Source: Lactimicrobium massiliense
Lineage (GTDB): Bacteria; Bacillota_I; Bacilli_A; Erysipelotrichales; Erysipelotrichaceae
Assembly (NCBI RefSeq): GCF_900343155.1
Contig: NZ_OUNG01000004.1
Span: 1 to 64,000 of the forward strand
Reading direction: 5' to 3'
DNA: 64,000 bases
A model generated the notes under the pieces. That model saw nothing but the letters and a program-made list of their open reading frames with translations, did not search any database and was not told the DNA's origin. Shown here in pieces: positions 41,891 through 50,618 of the stretch. The number at the start of each line of letters is the position of its first letter. Within the stretch, counting starts at the first letter, position 1. A program made the position numbers and the translations under genes.

Positions 41891-43190
41891 CGATCCAGGG
41901 CTCCAGACGCAGCGGTTCCTTCTGCAGCAGTTCCTTCTGCTTCTCATCCAGATACTGCCAGTCAATCACTGCCTCATACACATATCTCTGGAAATATTCA
42001 TGGGAACATACAAAGTAGCCTTTATCGCCAACTTCATCGCCCCAGGAATTCTCAATCTTCCATCTGTCAGGCTTTCCATTTTCGTCCAGATGCACGCCAA
42101 CCAATAACATCGCATGCGAACAGTAGCCATTCTTATAATCCAGCCAGTCCTGACGGTCCATGTCAAAGTCCACACCGCCAAACAGGCCGCTCCAGTCAAA
42201 GCTCTCAGGATCCCAGACACCTTCCTGACGGTCGCCATACGCATCCGCATCACAGCCAAACCACACCGGCTTGCCAGCTTTGAGCATGCGCACACACATC
42301 TCTTCCATCACGTCTGCCGATACATTCAGACACTTCACATCACTCTCTGCCATCGAGCCAATATAGTGGAACGTATAATACGTATCCAGCGGCTTGAACG
42401 TTGTCGGCTCACATGTCAGTGTCACAAACGCATCCAGATCCAGATCCACATATTTTGCAAAGAATTCCTTTGGTGTGATGCCAAAGTCATCATGGCACAT
42501 GCCATCCTGATCCTGCCAGGAAAAGTCAAACTGCTTCACCGGTTCACCAAAGACGATGCACTCCATGCGATACACCTCTGCAAGCATGTTCTTGCGTGTT
42601 TCTTCCACATCTTTGCCATCTTTGATCATATTGCGCAGAATGCACGCATCCTTGCGCAGTACTCTGTTCAGCATCCGCATGAACAGTTCCGTATGCTCAG
42701 ACTGGTATGTCTCCGGCATGGCACTCTTGGGCACAATGCCATACTTCTTCACCAGATCCACGTCCATGTCCCAATAGCCCCCATCATGGAAACCCTTGAG
42801 CACATATTCCATCATCCGGTCATCCAGCGGCTTATCCGCATTCTCCACAACCAGATCCAGGAAGTTATTGGCTTTTTCCAGCTTGTCATAGAAAGCCAGA
42901 TAATTCCCACTCAGCTGGAAATCGTCCAGACCGCACTTCTTGATGACTCTTTCCCGCATCATGTTCAATGCCGCAAAGGCCCAGCAGCGGCCGCTCTTTT
43001 TCTGTGCCGTGATGCCATGCGTCTTCACCTCATACGTATAGCCGCCCTTCAAGCGCGCCGCCTGATCCGGATCAAACACCAGATCCTTCAATTCTGTACG
43101 CGCACAGGCCGCATGCATGGTCACACTGTGGCTGTCACTTTCATATGCCTGCCGGAAACCATCCAGCATTTCTTCCGTAATTGCCTTCAT
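41880..43190 (-). CDS. pepC: Aminopeptidase C (bleomycin hydrolase family)
   Basis: 436 residues from the ATG at 43190 (AGGAGG with 6-7-nt spacing). It is a C1-family cysteine peptidase with Cys in KSGRCWAFAALN, His in CSHAMLLVG and Asn in IENSWGDEVGDKG. The cytoplasmic hexamer removes N-terminal residues from peptides. Its 3' end overlaps the start of the Cof-type HAD gene. Confidence 0.95.
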   Translation of the reverse strand: MKAITEEMLDGFRQAYESDSHSVTMHAACARTELKDLVFDPDQAARLKGGYTYEVKTHGITAQKKSGRCWAFAALNMMRERVIKKCGLDDFQLSGNYLAFYDKLEKANNFLDLVVENADKPLDDRMMEYVLKGFHDGGYWDMDVDLVKKYGIVPKSAMPETYQSEHTELFMRMLNRVLRKDACILRNMIKDGKDVEETRKNMLAEVYRMECIVFGEPVKQFDFSWQDQDGMCHDDFGITPKEFFAKYVDLDLDAFVTLTCEPTTFKPLDTYYTFHYIGSMAESDVKCLNVSADVMEEMCVRMLKAGKPVWFGCDADAYGDRQEGVWDPESFDWSGLFGGVDFDMDRQDWLDYKNGYCSHAMLLVGVHLDENGKPDRWKIENSWGDEVGDKGYFVCSHEYFQRYVYEAVIDWQYLDEKQKELLQKEPLRLEPWIGGN

Positions 43191-43229
43191 CTTCTTCCTC
43201 CTGATGTGCCTATTGTATCGCGCCAAAAC

Positions 43230-43262
43230 AAAAAAGCAGAATCAGTTTTCCCCTGACTCTGC
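43230..43262 (-). terminator. Terminator overlapping the tcdA stop
   Basis: Reverse strand GCAGAGTCAG/CTGATTCTGC stem, then T6; the stop codon at 43242 lies within the stem-loop. Confidence 0.8.
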
Positions 43263-44075
43263 TTTCACAAGATCCGCAAACGTATGAACCGGTTCTGCTG
43301 TAGTTCGGTGATCCGGATCAAAATCACACAGATCCCGCACAACTTCACTGGCAATGATCAGTCCGGCTGCCCCAGGCACAAAAGCCGTAGAACCCGGAAT
43401 ATCCCGGCGGTCCGTGCATTTGCGCTTGGTTCCCGGCGGACAGATGCAGTGATACCGGCATGAATTAGCCTCATCATCCATCGGCTTGATCGGCTTCTCT
43501 GTGGAATAGACAACCTTGAGATGGTCAATATGCCGTTTGCGCAGCTCATGGCGCATTACCTTTGCCAGCGGATCCCCCTTGGTATCAAACACATCTGAAA
43601 CACACAGCTTTGTCGGATCCACCCGATTGCCGCAGCCCATCGCCGAAATGACCGGCACATGGCACCGCTTTGCTTCCTCAATGATATCCAGCTTGGCCGT
43701 CACTGTATCAATCGCATCCACGATATAGTCAAACTGCGTAAAATCAAACTTTTCACGCTCAGCAGGCAGATAGAAACACTTATACGTGTTAACCGCAATA
43801 TCCGGACAGATCACATGAACGCGCTCAGCCGCGGCATCCACCTTATACTGGCCGACCGTCTTTCTGGTCGCCAGAATCTGCCGGTTGATATTGGTCAGAC
43901 AGATGCGGTCATCATCAATCAGATCCAATGTACCAATGCCGCTGCGGGCCAGCGCCTCCACCACATAGCCGCCAACGCCGCCAATGCCAAATACTGCTAC
44001 CCGGCTGTGGGCAATCTTTGCCAAAGCCCCGGAACCCATAACCAGCTCAGTACGGGACAACTGATTCAATGCCAT
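43242..44075 (-). CDS. tcdA: tRNA threonylcarbamoyladenosine dehydratase
   Basis: 277 residues. E1-like ThiF fold with the nucleotide-binding FGIGGVGGYVVEALARSGIG (~30-49), IDDDRICLTNINRQ, and the YIVDAIDTVTAKLDI segment. It converts t6A at position 37 of ANN-decoding tRNAs to its cyclic form. The C-terminal PGTKRKCTDRR..GSTAFVPGAAG region matches the family. Confidence 0.94.
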   Translation of the reverse strand: MALNQLSRTELVMGSGALAKIAHSRVAVFGIGGVGGYVVEALARSGIGTLDLIDDDRICLTNINRQILATRKTVGQYKVDAAAERVHVICPDIAVNTYKCFYLPAEREKFDFTQFDYIVDAIDTVTAKLDIIEEAKRCHVPVISAMGCGNRVDPTKLCVSDVFDTKGDPLAKVMRHELRKRHIDHLKVVYSTEKPIKPMDDEANSCRYHCICPPGTKRKCTDRRDIPGSTAFVPGAAGLIIASEVVRDLCDFDPDHRTTAEPVHTFADLVKAESGEN

Positions 44076-44197
44076 CTCTCTGCCTCCTTTGAAAACTTTG
44101 ACATTTTATTGCACGCGGCCAGACATTGCAATGGTTTTGCGCCTTGGCAGATCACACCAGAATTGGTATGATTCCTCTTAGATAGGAATTCATTCAT

Positions 44198-45280
44198 ATG
44201 TATATCATCAAACCTTTACTAAAGCTTTTACTGGCCCTTGTTATCGCAGCAATTCTGGTGACCGGCTCCATGCTTGGCTTTCTGACCATCACCGAATACA
44301 AGCCCTTACCCCAGGAAGCCGTCAATGTCACCCACAGCAGCACATCCACACCAATCACACCAGGCACGCCATTCTCCGTGCTTTCCTGGAATATCGGCTA
44401 TGGCTCCCTTGGCAGTGACACCGACTTTTTCATGGATGGCGGCAGACATGTCACCCCTTCCACCAAAGAACAGATAACCCGGAATCTGACCGCGATCTCA
44501 GATCAGCTCATTGCCGCCAAGCCTCAAATCATCTTCCTGCAGGAAGTCGATCATGATTCAAAGCGCACCTATGATATGGATCAAACGGCATACCTCCAGC
44601 AGAGACTGAACGATTACCGCACCGCATATGCACCCAACTTCAAGGTTGGCTTTGTGCCATATCCATGGCCGCCGATCGGCAGAGTTGACTCCGGCTTGAT
44701 GACTCTGACAGATACATCTGTCAATTCTGCCATCAGAATCGCACTGCCCAATCCCTTCACCTGGCCAAAGCGCACTGCCAACCTCAAGCGCTGTCTGCTT
44801 GTCACCAGAATCCCGGTATCCGGCAGCGATAAAGAACTGGTTGCGATCAACCTGCATCTGGAAGCCTACGATGACGGCTCCGGCAAAGAAGCACAGACAA
44901 AGAAACTGTTTGAAATTCTGGAACAGGAAGCACAGGCAGGCAATTATGTCATTGCCGGCGGTGATTTCAACCAGACCTTCAACAACGTCGATACATCCGC
45001 CTATCCCACCCTGTCCGGTAAATGGCAGCCCGGCATCATCGATGTTTCATCACTGTCTGACAGCTACCAGACCCTGATGGACAATGCCGTACCTTCCTGC
45101 CGCTCTCTGGATCAGCCATTGGATACAGCAGAAAGCAAAGATCCATCTGCGTTCCAGTACTATGTCATCGACGGCTTCCTGGTTTCCAGCAATATCACCA
45201 TCAATTCCTTTGGCACCCAGGATCTGCAGTTTCAAAACAGTGATCATAATCCTCTGCTGCTGAATGTCACGCTGCAATAG
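44198..45280 (+). CDS. Endonuclease/exonuclease/phosphatase family protein, membrane-anchored
   Basis: 360 residues with an N-terminal signal anchor (3-32), so the catalytic domain (~65-360) faces outside. EEP motifs are SWNIGYG, FLQEVDHDS, GGDFNQTF and the terminal SDHNPLLL. Possible substrates are nucleic acids, phosphoinositides or other phosphoesters; I cannot choose. The ribosome binding site is AGGAA. Confidence 0.87.
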   Translation: MYIIKPLLKLLLALVIAAILVTGSMLGFLTITEYKPLPQEAVNVTHSSTSTPITPGTPFSVLSWNIGYGSLGSDTDFFMDGGRHVTPSTKEQITRNLTAISDQLIAAKPQIIFLQEVDHDSKRTYDMDQTAYLQQRLNDYRTAYAPNFKVGFVPYPWPPIGRVDSGLMTLTDTSVNSAIRIALPNPFTWPKRTANLKRCLLVTRIPVSGSDKELVAINLHLEAYDDGSGKEAQTKKLFEILEQEAQAGNYVIAGGDFNQTFNNVDTSAYPTLSGKWQPGIIDVSSLSDSYQTLMDNAVPSCRSLDQPLDTAESKDPSAFQYYVIDGFLVSSNITINSFGTQDLQFQNSDHNPLLLNVTLQ

Positions 45281-45296
45281 TCAGCGTGATTTTTTC
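45268..45296 (+). terminator. Terminator of the EEP gene
   Basis: CACGCTG/CAGCGTG stem overlapping the stop codon, then ATTTTTT. Confidence 0.85.
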
Positions 45297-45334
45297 ATAT
45301 AGGCCGCTATAATAGGCACAAAGGAGAAAGCATC

Positions 45335-46318
45335 ATGAAAATATTCTTTTATGCTCTGCGGCCCTATGATGAGCTGCCCTACGTCGAACAATTTTCCAAA
45401 GAAACCGGAATTGAATACGGCTGGACAGCCGACTACCCGAACAAAGACAATATGGAACTGTGCAGAGGCAGCGATGTCTTCAGCTGCATTCCCTGTGATA
45501 TGAGTGCACCTGTCATTGATAAACTGGCAGACCTTGGCATCAAGTGGATTGCCTGCCGTTCCATTGGCTATAACCATGTCGATCTGGAAGAATGCAGAAA
45601 GAAAGGCATCCGTGTCTCCAACGTTGCCTATCCGCCTGAATCCGTCGCTGACTATGCCATCATGTGCCTGCTCATGGGCCTGCGCAAAGCTTCCCATATT
45701 CTGAAACGCTCAGAAGCACAGGATTACAGCCTCAAAGGCAAGATCGGCAGAGAAATTTCCTTTCTGACAGTCGGTGTTATCGGCACCGGCAGAATCGGCA
45801 CCACTTTGATCCGCCATCTGTCCGGCTTTGGCTGCCGGATTCTCTGCTATGACCCGTATCCCAACAAGACAGCCAGCCAGTACGCCACCTACACAGATCT
45901 GGATACCCTGTTAAAAGAAGCAGATGCTATTACACTGCATGCCAATGTCACCAAAGAAAACACGCATCTGTTAAACGATGACGCATTCCATAAGATGAAG
46001 GACGGCGTCTTAATCGTCAATACATCCCGCGGCCTGCTCATTGATACCGATGCCCTTGTCAAGGCCATCACCTCCGGCAAGGTCGGCGGTGCCGTCCTGG
46101 ATGTGCTGGAGAATGAAAACGGCCTGTACTACTACAACCGCACCGGCGATGTCATTGATAACAAAGATATGGCGCTGCTGCGTTCTTTCCCGAATGTCAC
46201 ATTGCTGCCACATACTGCGTTCTACACCGAAGCTTCTGTCAAAGCCATGGTAGAAGGCTGCTTCCAGGGTGCCATTGCCTGCCGTGACGGCACAAAGACA
46301 CCACTGGAGATCCTTTGA
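45335..46318 (+). CDS. D-lactate dehydrogenase (D-2-hydroxyacid dehydrogenase)
   Basis: 327 residues. NAD-binding GVIGTGRIG (~149-157), catalytic Arg in NTSRGLL, Glu in LDVLENENG and His in LLPHTAFYT are all present. The sequence is of the fermentative D-LDH/VanH type that reduces pyruvate to D-lactate. Its stop is separated by a single base from the GH29 fucosidase start, and GGAG for that gene lies inside its last codons. Confidence 0.9.
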   Translation: MKIFFYALRPYDELPYVEQFSKETGIEYGWTADYPNKDNMELCRGSDVFSCIPCDMSAPVIDKLADLGIKWIACRSIGYNHVDLEECRKKGIRVSNVAYPPESVADYAIMCLLMGLRKASHILKRSEAQDYSLKGKIGREISFLTVGVIGTGRIGTTLIRHLSGFGCRILCYDPYPNKTASQYATYTDLDTLLKEADAITLHANVTKENTHLLNDDAFHKMKDGVLIVNTSRGLLIDTDALVKAITSGKVGGAVLDVLENENGLYYYNRTGDVIDNKDMALLRSFPNVTLLPHTAFYTEASVKAMVEGCFQGAIACRDGTKTPLEIL

Positions 46319-46319
46319 G

Positions 46320-47552
46320 ATGATCATCAAGCCATACATCAAGGAATTTGAAAAGCTTGGCTTTGGCATGTTTGTTCACTTCGGTGTCTACAGCCTGATC
46401 GGCCAGGGCGAGTGGGCACGCAAACTGGGCACAATGCCCCATGAACAATATGATCAGCTCTATCACAAGTTCAACCCAGATCCAGACTGGGCGAATCATA
46501 TCGCTGCCGTCGCAAAAAACGCTGGCTGCCGCTACATCACCTTAACAACACGGCATCATGACGGTTTCAGCCTGTATGACACCAAAGGCCTCAATGACTA
46601 CGATGCCATGCACGCCTGCGGCAGAGACCTGGTCCAAGAATTCGTCAATGCCTGCCATGCATACGGCCTGATGCCAGTGTTCTACCATACCCTGCTCGAC
46701 TGGAAACATCCCGATTACGGCGCAAACTTTCCCAGGTATCTGGAATACCTGCGTGCATCCGTCAAGCTGCTGTGCACAAACTACGGTAAGATCGGCGGCA
46801 TCTGGTTTGACGGCATGTGGGACAAGCGTGATGCGGACTGGGAAGAAGACAAGTTGTATCATCTGATCCGCATATACCAGCCTGAAGCGATGATCATTAA
46901 TAACACCGGTCTCAGCCACCGGGGTGAGCTTGGCAATATCGAGCTGGATTCCGTTACCTTTGAACGCGGTAAGCCCCAGCCCATCAATATGGCAGACAGT
47001 CCCAAGTACATCGCCTCCGAGATGAATGAAGTGCTCTGTGACCACTGGGGCTATGCAAAGGATGACCTGGACTACAAGCCCACCGGCAGAATCATTGAAG
47101 AACTGGCCGCATGCCGGCGGTACCGCTCCAACTTCCTGCTCAATATCGGGCCCAGAGGAGACGGCACCATAAAACCCATCGATGAAGCCATATTCGGCAT
47201 CGTCGGACAGTGGACGGCATACTTTGACGAAGCCCTCCATGAACCATATCCCACAAAAATCACCATCAAGGACAAGCCCGATGACTTCATCCTGCAAAAT
47301 GGCAGTGACTATTACCTGTTCTGCCACCATCTGCCCATGCTGGTAGACCCAAACGTCGGTGAACTGCAGTCCGCCCTGTATGAAGACAAGTTCCCATTCA
47401 AGCCGGCCATCAGGACAGTCCGCTGGCTTGACTGCAATGACCCGCTGCCATTTACACAAAAAGATGGCATCACCACAATCAAGACAAATCCATTCCACTA
47501 TGGCCACAACCTGGTTGTCCGGGTTGCTAAAATCACAACATCATCCAACTGA
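46320..47552 (+). CDS. GH29 alpha-L-fucosidase, cytoplasmic
   Basis: 410 residues from the ATG at 46320. The GH29 barrel is recognisable by FVHFGVYSL, LTTRHHDGFSLYDT, the probable nucleophile region GGIWFDGMWD (~158-167) and the NFLLNIGPRGDGTI ending of the catalytic domain, followed by a short beta-sandwich. No signal peptide, so it would act on imported fucosylated sugars. It is translationally coupled to the D-LDH gene. Confidence 0.92.
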   Translation: MIIKPYIKEFEKLGFGMFVHFGVYSLIGQGEWARKLGTMPHEQYDQLYHKFNPDPDWANHIAAVAKNAGCRYITLTTRHHDGFSLYDTKGLNDYDAMHACGRDLVQEFVNACHAYGLMPVFYHTLLDWKHPDYGANFPRYLEYLRASVKLLCTNYGKIGGIWFDGMWDKRDADWEEDKLYHLIRIYQPEAMIINNTGLSHRGELGNIELDSVTFERGKPQPINMADSPKYIASEMNEVLCDHWGYAKDDLDYKPTGRIIEELAACRRYRSNFLLNIGPRGDGTIKPIDEAIFGIVGQWTAYFDEALHEPYPTKITIKDKPDDFILQNGSDYYLFCHHLPMLVDPNVGELQSALYEDKFPFKPAIRTVRWLDCNDPLPFTQKDGITTIKTNPFHYGHNLVVRVAKITTSSN

Positions 47553-47560
47553 TCACGAAA

Positions 47561-47588
47561 GCAGAATGGCACCTTCCATTCTGTTTTT
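47561..47588 (+). terminator. Terminator of the D-LDH/fucosidase operon
   Basis: AGAATGG/CCATTCT hairpin followed by GTTTTT. Confidence 0.85.
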
Positions 47589-47661
47589 GCATAGCCACAA
47601 ATGCATTTTCATGTCCTCTGATCCTTCAATCATTCTACAATAGCAGCAGGAGGATAACACA

Positions 47662-48666
47662 ATGACACAGTATAATCCTAAAGATGGTTCTCAATACGTT
47701 CCCTATGAAGCCAGAAGCGGCAATGAATCCATTGTCTACTTCACACGTGATCTTTCCGCAAAAGGCCTGCAGAAAGCCTATGAACAGGTCAACGGCAATA
47801 TCACCGGCAAAGTCGGATTGAAACTGCATACCGGTGAGCCGCATGGACCAAACATCATTCCAAGAAGCTGGGTGAAAGAGCTCAGAGAAGCAGAGCCCGA
47901 GCTCAAGGATTCCAGCATTGTTGAAACAAACACGTATTATGACGGTGACCGCTACACGACCCAGCAGCACCGCAAGACCCTCGAGATCAACGGATGGACA
48001 TTCTGCCCGGTGGATATCATGGATGAAGAAGGCACAGCAAATCTGCCTGTGATGGGCGGACACCACTTTGACCACATGAGTGTTGGAAGCCATATGCTCA
48101 ACTATGATTCCCTGGTCACTCTGACCCACTTCAAGGGCCATGTCCAGGGCGGCTTTGGCGGCTCCAACAAGAACATCGGCATCGGCTGTGCCGACGGCCG
48201 CATCGGCAAGAAGATGATCCACACCTATGAAGGCCAGGATCAGTGGTCCATCAGGAAAGAAGACTTCATGGAGCGCATCACCGAATCCACCAAGGCAACA
48301 ATTGACCACTTCGGAAAACACGTGACATACGTCAATGTCATGCGCAACATGTCCGTCTCCTGCGACTGCGAAGGCACCGCAGCCGAGCCGGTTGTCACCC
48401 CGAATGTCGGCATTCTGGCATCCACCGATATTCTGGCCATTGATCAGGCCTGCGTTGATATCGTCTATGCCATGAAGGAAGAAGAACACCATGCCCTGGT
48501 AGAACGCATGGAATCCCGGCACGGCCTCAGACAGCTCTATTACATGAAGGAACTTGGCATGGGCAACAACCGCTACATCCTGATTGACCTGGATCATGGC
48601 AATGCCCTGATGAGTGTCAAAGATGCCGTAGCGAACCTGATTCCGTTTAATCAGGATAACCGCTGA
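47662..48666 (+). CDS. DUF362 domain-containing protein
   Basis: 334 residues. Landmarks are KVGLKLHTGEPHG, DTY-type YYDGDRYTT, the GIGCADGRIGKKMIHT segment and DCEGTAAEPVVTPNVGILASTDILAIDQACVD. The family is widespread in anaerobes, sometimes with ferredoxin domains, and lacks a settled function; no ferredoxin domain is attached here, though SVSCDCEG keeps two cysteines. AGGAGG precedes the start. It is a single-gene unit. Confidence 0.88.
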   Translation: MTQYNPKDGSQYVPYEARSGNESIVYFTRDLSAKGLQKAYEQVNGNITGKVGLKLHTGEPHGPNIIPRSWVKELREAEPELKDSSIVETNTYYDGDRYTTQQHRKTLEINGWTFCPVDIMDEEGTANLPVMGGHHFDHMSVGSHMLNYDSLVTLTHFKGHVQGGFGGSNKNIGIGCADGRIGKKMIHTYEGQDQWSIRKEDFMERITESTKATIDHFGKHVTYVNVMRNMSVSCDCEGTAAEPVVTPNVGILASTDILAIDQACVDIVYAMKEEEHHALVERMESRHGLRQLYYMKELGMGNNRYILIDLDHGNALMSVKDAVANLIPFNQDNR

Positions 48667-48685
48667 CTACACCATCCATACCCAG

Positions 48686-48718
48686 AAAAGAGCAGTTCTG
48701 CAAAGGACTGCCCTTTTC
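48686..48718 (+). terminator. Terminator of the DUF362 gene
   Basis: GCAGT/ACTGC stem extended by AAAAG/CTTTT on the outside. Confidence 0.7.
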
Positions 48719-48732
48719 GTATGCATAAAGAT

Positions 48733-48757
48733 AAAAAAAAGGAACCGGTTTCCCGGT
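48733..48757 (-). terminator. Terminator of tRNA-Lys
   Basis: Reverse strand ACCGG-GAAA-CCGGT hairpin then TCCT8, just downstream of the tRNA 3' end. Confidence 0.85.
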
Positions 48758-48763
48758 CATCAG

Positions 48764-48836
48764 TGACTCCTGAGGGATTCGAACCCTCGACCCACTGATT
48801 AAGAGTCAGTTGCTCTACCAGCTGAGCTAAGGAGTC
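48764..48836 (-). tRNA. tRNA-Lys (anticodon CTT)
   Basis: Cloverleaf of 73 nt including the discriminator A: acceptor GACTCCT/AGGAGTC, D arm AGCTC..GAGC, anticodon loop CTCTTAA with anticodon CTT, variable loop, and T arm GAGGG-TTCGAAT-CCCTC. CCA is not encoded. Confidence 0.97.
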
Positions 48837-49147
48837 AGTGCTTTTCAGCGCTCATTTATTATAACGCAGGCAAAGAACATTGCAACAATTATTTTTCAAA
48901 ATAGGCAGCCGCACTGTCATTTTCATCATGGAAAAATGTACCAGCTTTGAACACACGATCCGTAAGAAAAGCCACACCGATGATCTTCTTGATCATTAGT
49001 GTGGCTAAGAGTGCATGCTGCACCAGCTATCAGACCTTTTTACAGCCCTAACTTAATGCCATTGGACGGTAATCCTCTCCTTTTTCGGTATCATGTAGAA
49101 ATTCTAACAGTACTGTGAAATGTTAAAATCCAGATACAATATAGGTC
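48837..49147. other. AT-rich spacer with a long inverted repeat
   Basis: No gene is seen. At 48970-49006 AGCCACAC and GTGTGGCT bracket an inner ATGATC/GATCAT pair; on the reverse strand the hairpin is followed by TTTTCTTA, so it probably terminates the leftward small genes beyond 49148. Confidence 0.5.
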
Positions 49148-49348
49148 TCAAACTTTAAGTTTAGTAATAATTATGTTGCAATTTTTACAGTAAAATGACG
49201 AACCGGTTTTGTGCCATTGTTTTCTTAGAACAATATCATCTGATTTTTTCATGGTATCCCATCTGTCTTTTGTGCTGAAAAGCATGCGGGTTCTTCCTGT
49301 ATTGATAAATCCAGGCCGCATTTCATGATTACAGTATGGACATTTCAT
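49148..49348 (-). CDS. Small zinc-ribbon protein (DUF6487-like)
   Basis: 66 residues with CPYC at 3-6 and CKNC near 54-57, a two-knuckle zinc ribbon. The order (MKCPYCNHEM..G.I, ....FYCKNCNIII) fits the small DUF6487-like proteins. Its codon use is AT-rich compared with the neighbours. No ribosome binding site is obvious. Confidence 0.6.
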   Translation of the reverse strand: MKCPYCNHEMRPGFINTGRTRMLFSTKDRWDTMKKSDDIVLRKQWHKTGSSFYCKNCNIIITKLKV

Positions 49349-49350
49349 AT

Positions 49351-49587
49351 TTATTGAGGGAGTGTTCTAAAAGCAGTGCTGTATTCAACATCGTTTTCCT
49401 GTGCGAAGTGTTCAGCCATTTCCTCATATGCCATCGATTCACTAATAACAATCGTTGGATCATCATAGGAAGATGGAATAGCCTCACTGTCTGAAGCGTA
49501 GACTGGTGTGCATCTTAAGACCGACAAACAGACTGTAAGCAAAAGTGATCATGCAACAGTATTCTTCGCAGGAATATTCAATCATTA
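49351..49587 (-). pseudogene. Remnant of a small secreted protein
   Basis: The frame 49542-49351 begins in the middle of a signal-peptide-like hydrophobic run (LLLTVCLSVLRCTPVYAS) followed by an acidic mature part. Just upstream in the same frame AKNTVA precedes a TGA, as if a signal peptide start had been cut by a point mutation. It ends 2 nt before the zinc-ribbon gene. No family is recognised. Confidence 0.4.
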
Positions 49588-49794
49588 TGGGCGTGATGAG
49601 CGAACCAAACCGTCAATAAAAAGTAAGATACCAATTGCAAATAGAGGAATCACAAACGCATCCCATGAAATATTTCCCAAATAATACTGATTGCCGGGAA
49701 AATGAGTCGCAAAATACTTTGAGATGCAGATAGTAAATGGAGAAACTCCAATAAGTATGATTCCCGTGACTTTTAAAATGATGGCTTTTTTCAT
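49585..49794 (-). CDS. Small membrane protein, two spans
   Basis: 69 residues from the ATG at 49794 (GGGGGAT ribosome binding site). Hydrophobic spans lie at about 3-22 and 42-61, with a short extracellular-type loop SKYFATHFPGNQYYLG between. Unknown function; AT-rich like its neighbours. Confidence 0.55.
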   Translation of the reverse strand: MKKAIILKVTGIILIGVSPFTICISKYFATHFPGNQYYLGNISWDAFVIPLFAIGILLFIDGLVRSSRP

Positions 49795-49809
49795 AATAAT
49801 ATCCCCCAT

Positions 49810-50272
49810 GTTGAATGATCATTCTTTGATCATTAAAAGTAATTGGAAAGAATAAAATGATGCAGAAGGGCAAAAATGGATTAATGAAATGCCATAAACA
49901 ATATCATGAGACTGCACCATTTAATAAGACCAATCTCCATTTTTGTATCGCATAGGGCTATCGCTCAACATATACGCCTCCTGTAACATAAGGTTAGATA
50001 TGCTTGGTCCATAATGAACTGAATTACAATTATTCAATAATTGTAATCAACATAATTGTCAATATTAATAGCTCGTATTCTATTTCTCATGTGTTTATTC
50101 CATGATCATGTCTCAAATGTTGGAAAAGAGAAAATGTCTTAGTCATCCAAAACAGACCTCGTGTCGCATAAAAAACGAATTTACGCGCATAACAGTTACG
50201 ATAATCTGCCGAAGGCATTATGATATGAACAGTTTATATCAGTGAACTATAAAAAAGAGTGAGGAAAAACAA
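49810..50272. other. AT-rich intergenic region, no gene seen
   Basis: About 460 bp without a convincing frame. The last 60 bases should hold the promoter of the MoaF-like gene; an imperfect repeat (GAACAGTTTATATCAGTGAAC, around 50227) could be an operator, weakly supported. Confidence 0.4.
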
Positions 50273-50614
50273 ATGTCAATTTACGAAAAATGCAAAGGAA
50301 AGAAAGTAGATGTGAATTACGAGACCGGCTATCACTTTGTGATTGAATATCTTAGTGAGACGGAATTAAAGTGGACAGCTCTGGCCAAGACCGCCGATGG
50401 CGCACCTGATCATGAGTCAGAGCCCTATTCTTCCTATGATCTGGGAGATGGCAGATTCATGGTCAACTGGATCGAGGAGTCCGGTCTGGTCGTTTCCCAG
50501 ATTGCCGATTTTGCCAATGGCAGAGTCTATGCCTTCATGACATGGCCTGATGAAAAGGCAAGAGGACACCGCGCTGAGCTGCTGCACAAGGGAACACTGA
50601 CTGTATTGGAGTAA
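50273..50614 (+). CDS. MoaF/calycin-like small protein
   Basis: 113 residues, beta-rich. Alternating pattern YHFVIEYLSETELKWTAL, RFMVNWIEESGLVVSQIADFANGRVYAFMTW resembles the MoaF/phenolic acid decarboxylase-like barrel. Good GAGTGAGG ribosome binding site. It ends 4 nt before the LigB dioxygenase gene, so the two probably act together on an aromatic or enol compound (inference). Confidence 0.65.
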   Translation: MSIYEKCKGKKVDVNYETGYHFVIEYLSETELKWTALAKTADGAPDHESEPYSSYDLGDGRFMVNWIEESGLVVSQIADFANGRVYAFMTWPDEKARGHRAELLHKGTLTVLE

Positions 50615-50618
50615 GCAT

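Noticed and set aside
48764-50272. tRNA-Lys as the attachment site of an integrated island
   Set aside because: The AT-rich genes lie on the 5' side of the tRNA, no integrase is present and no repeat of the tRNA 3' end is seen.
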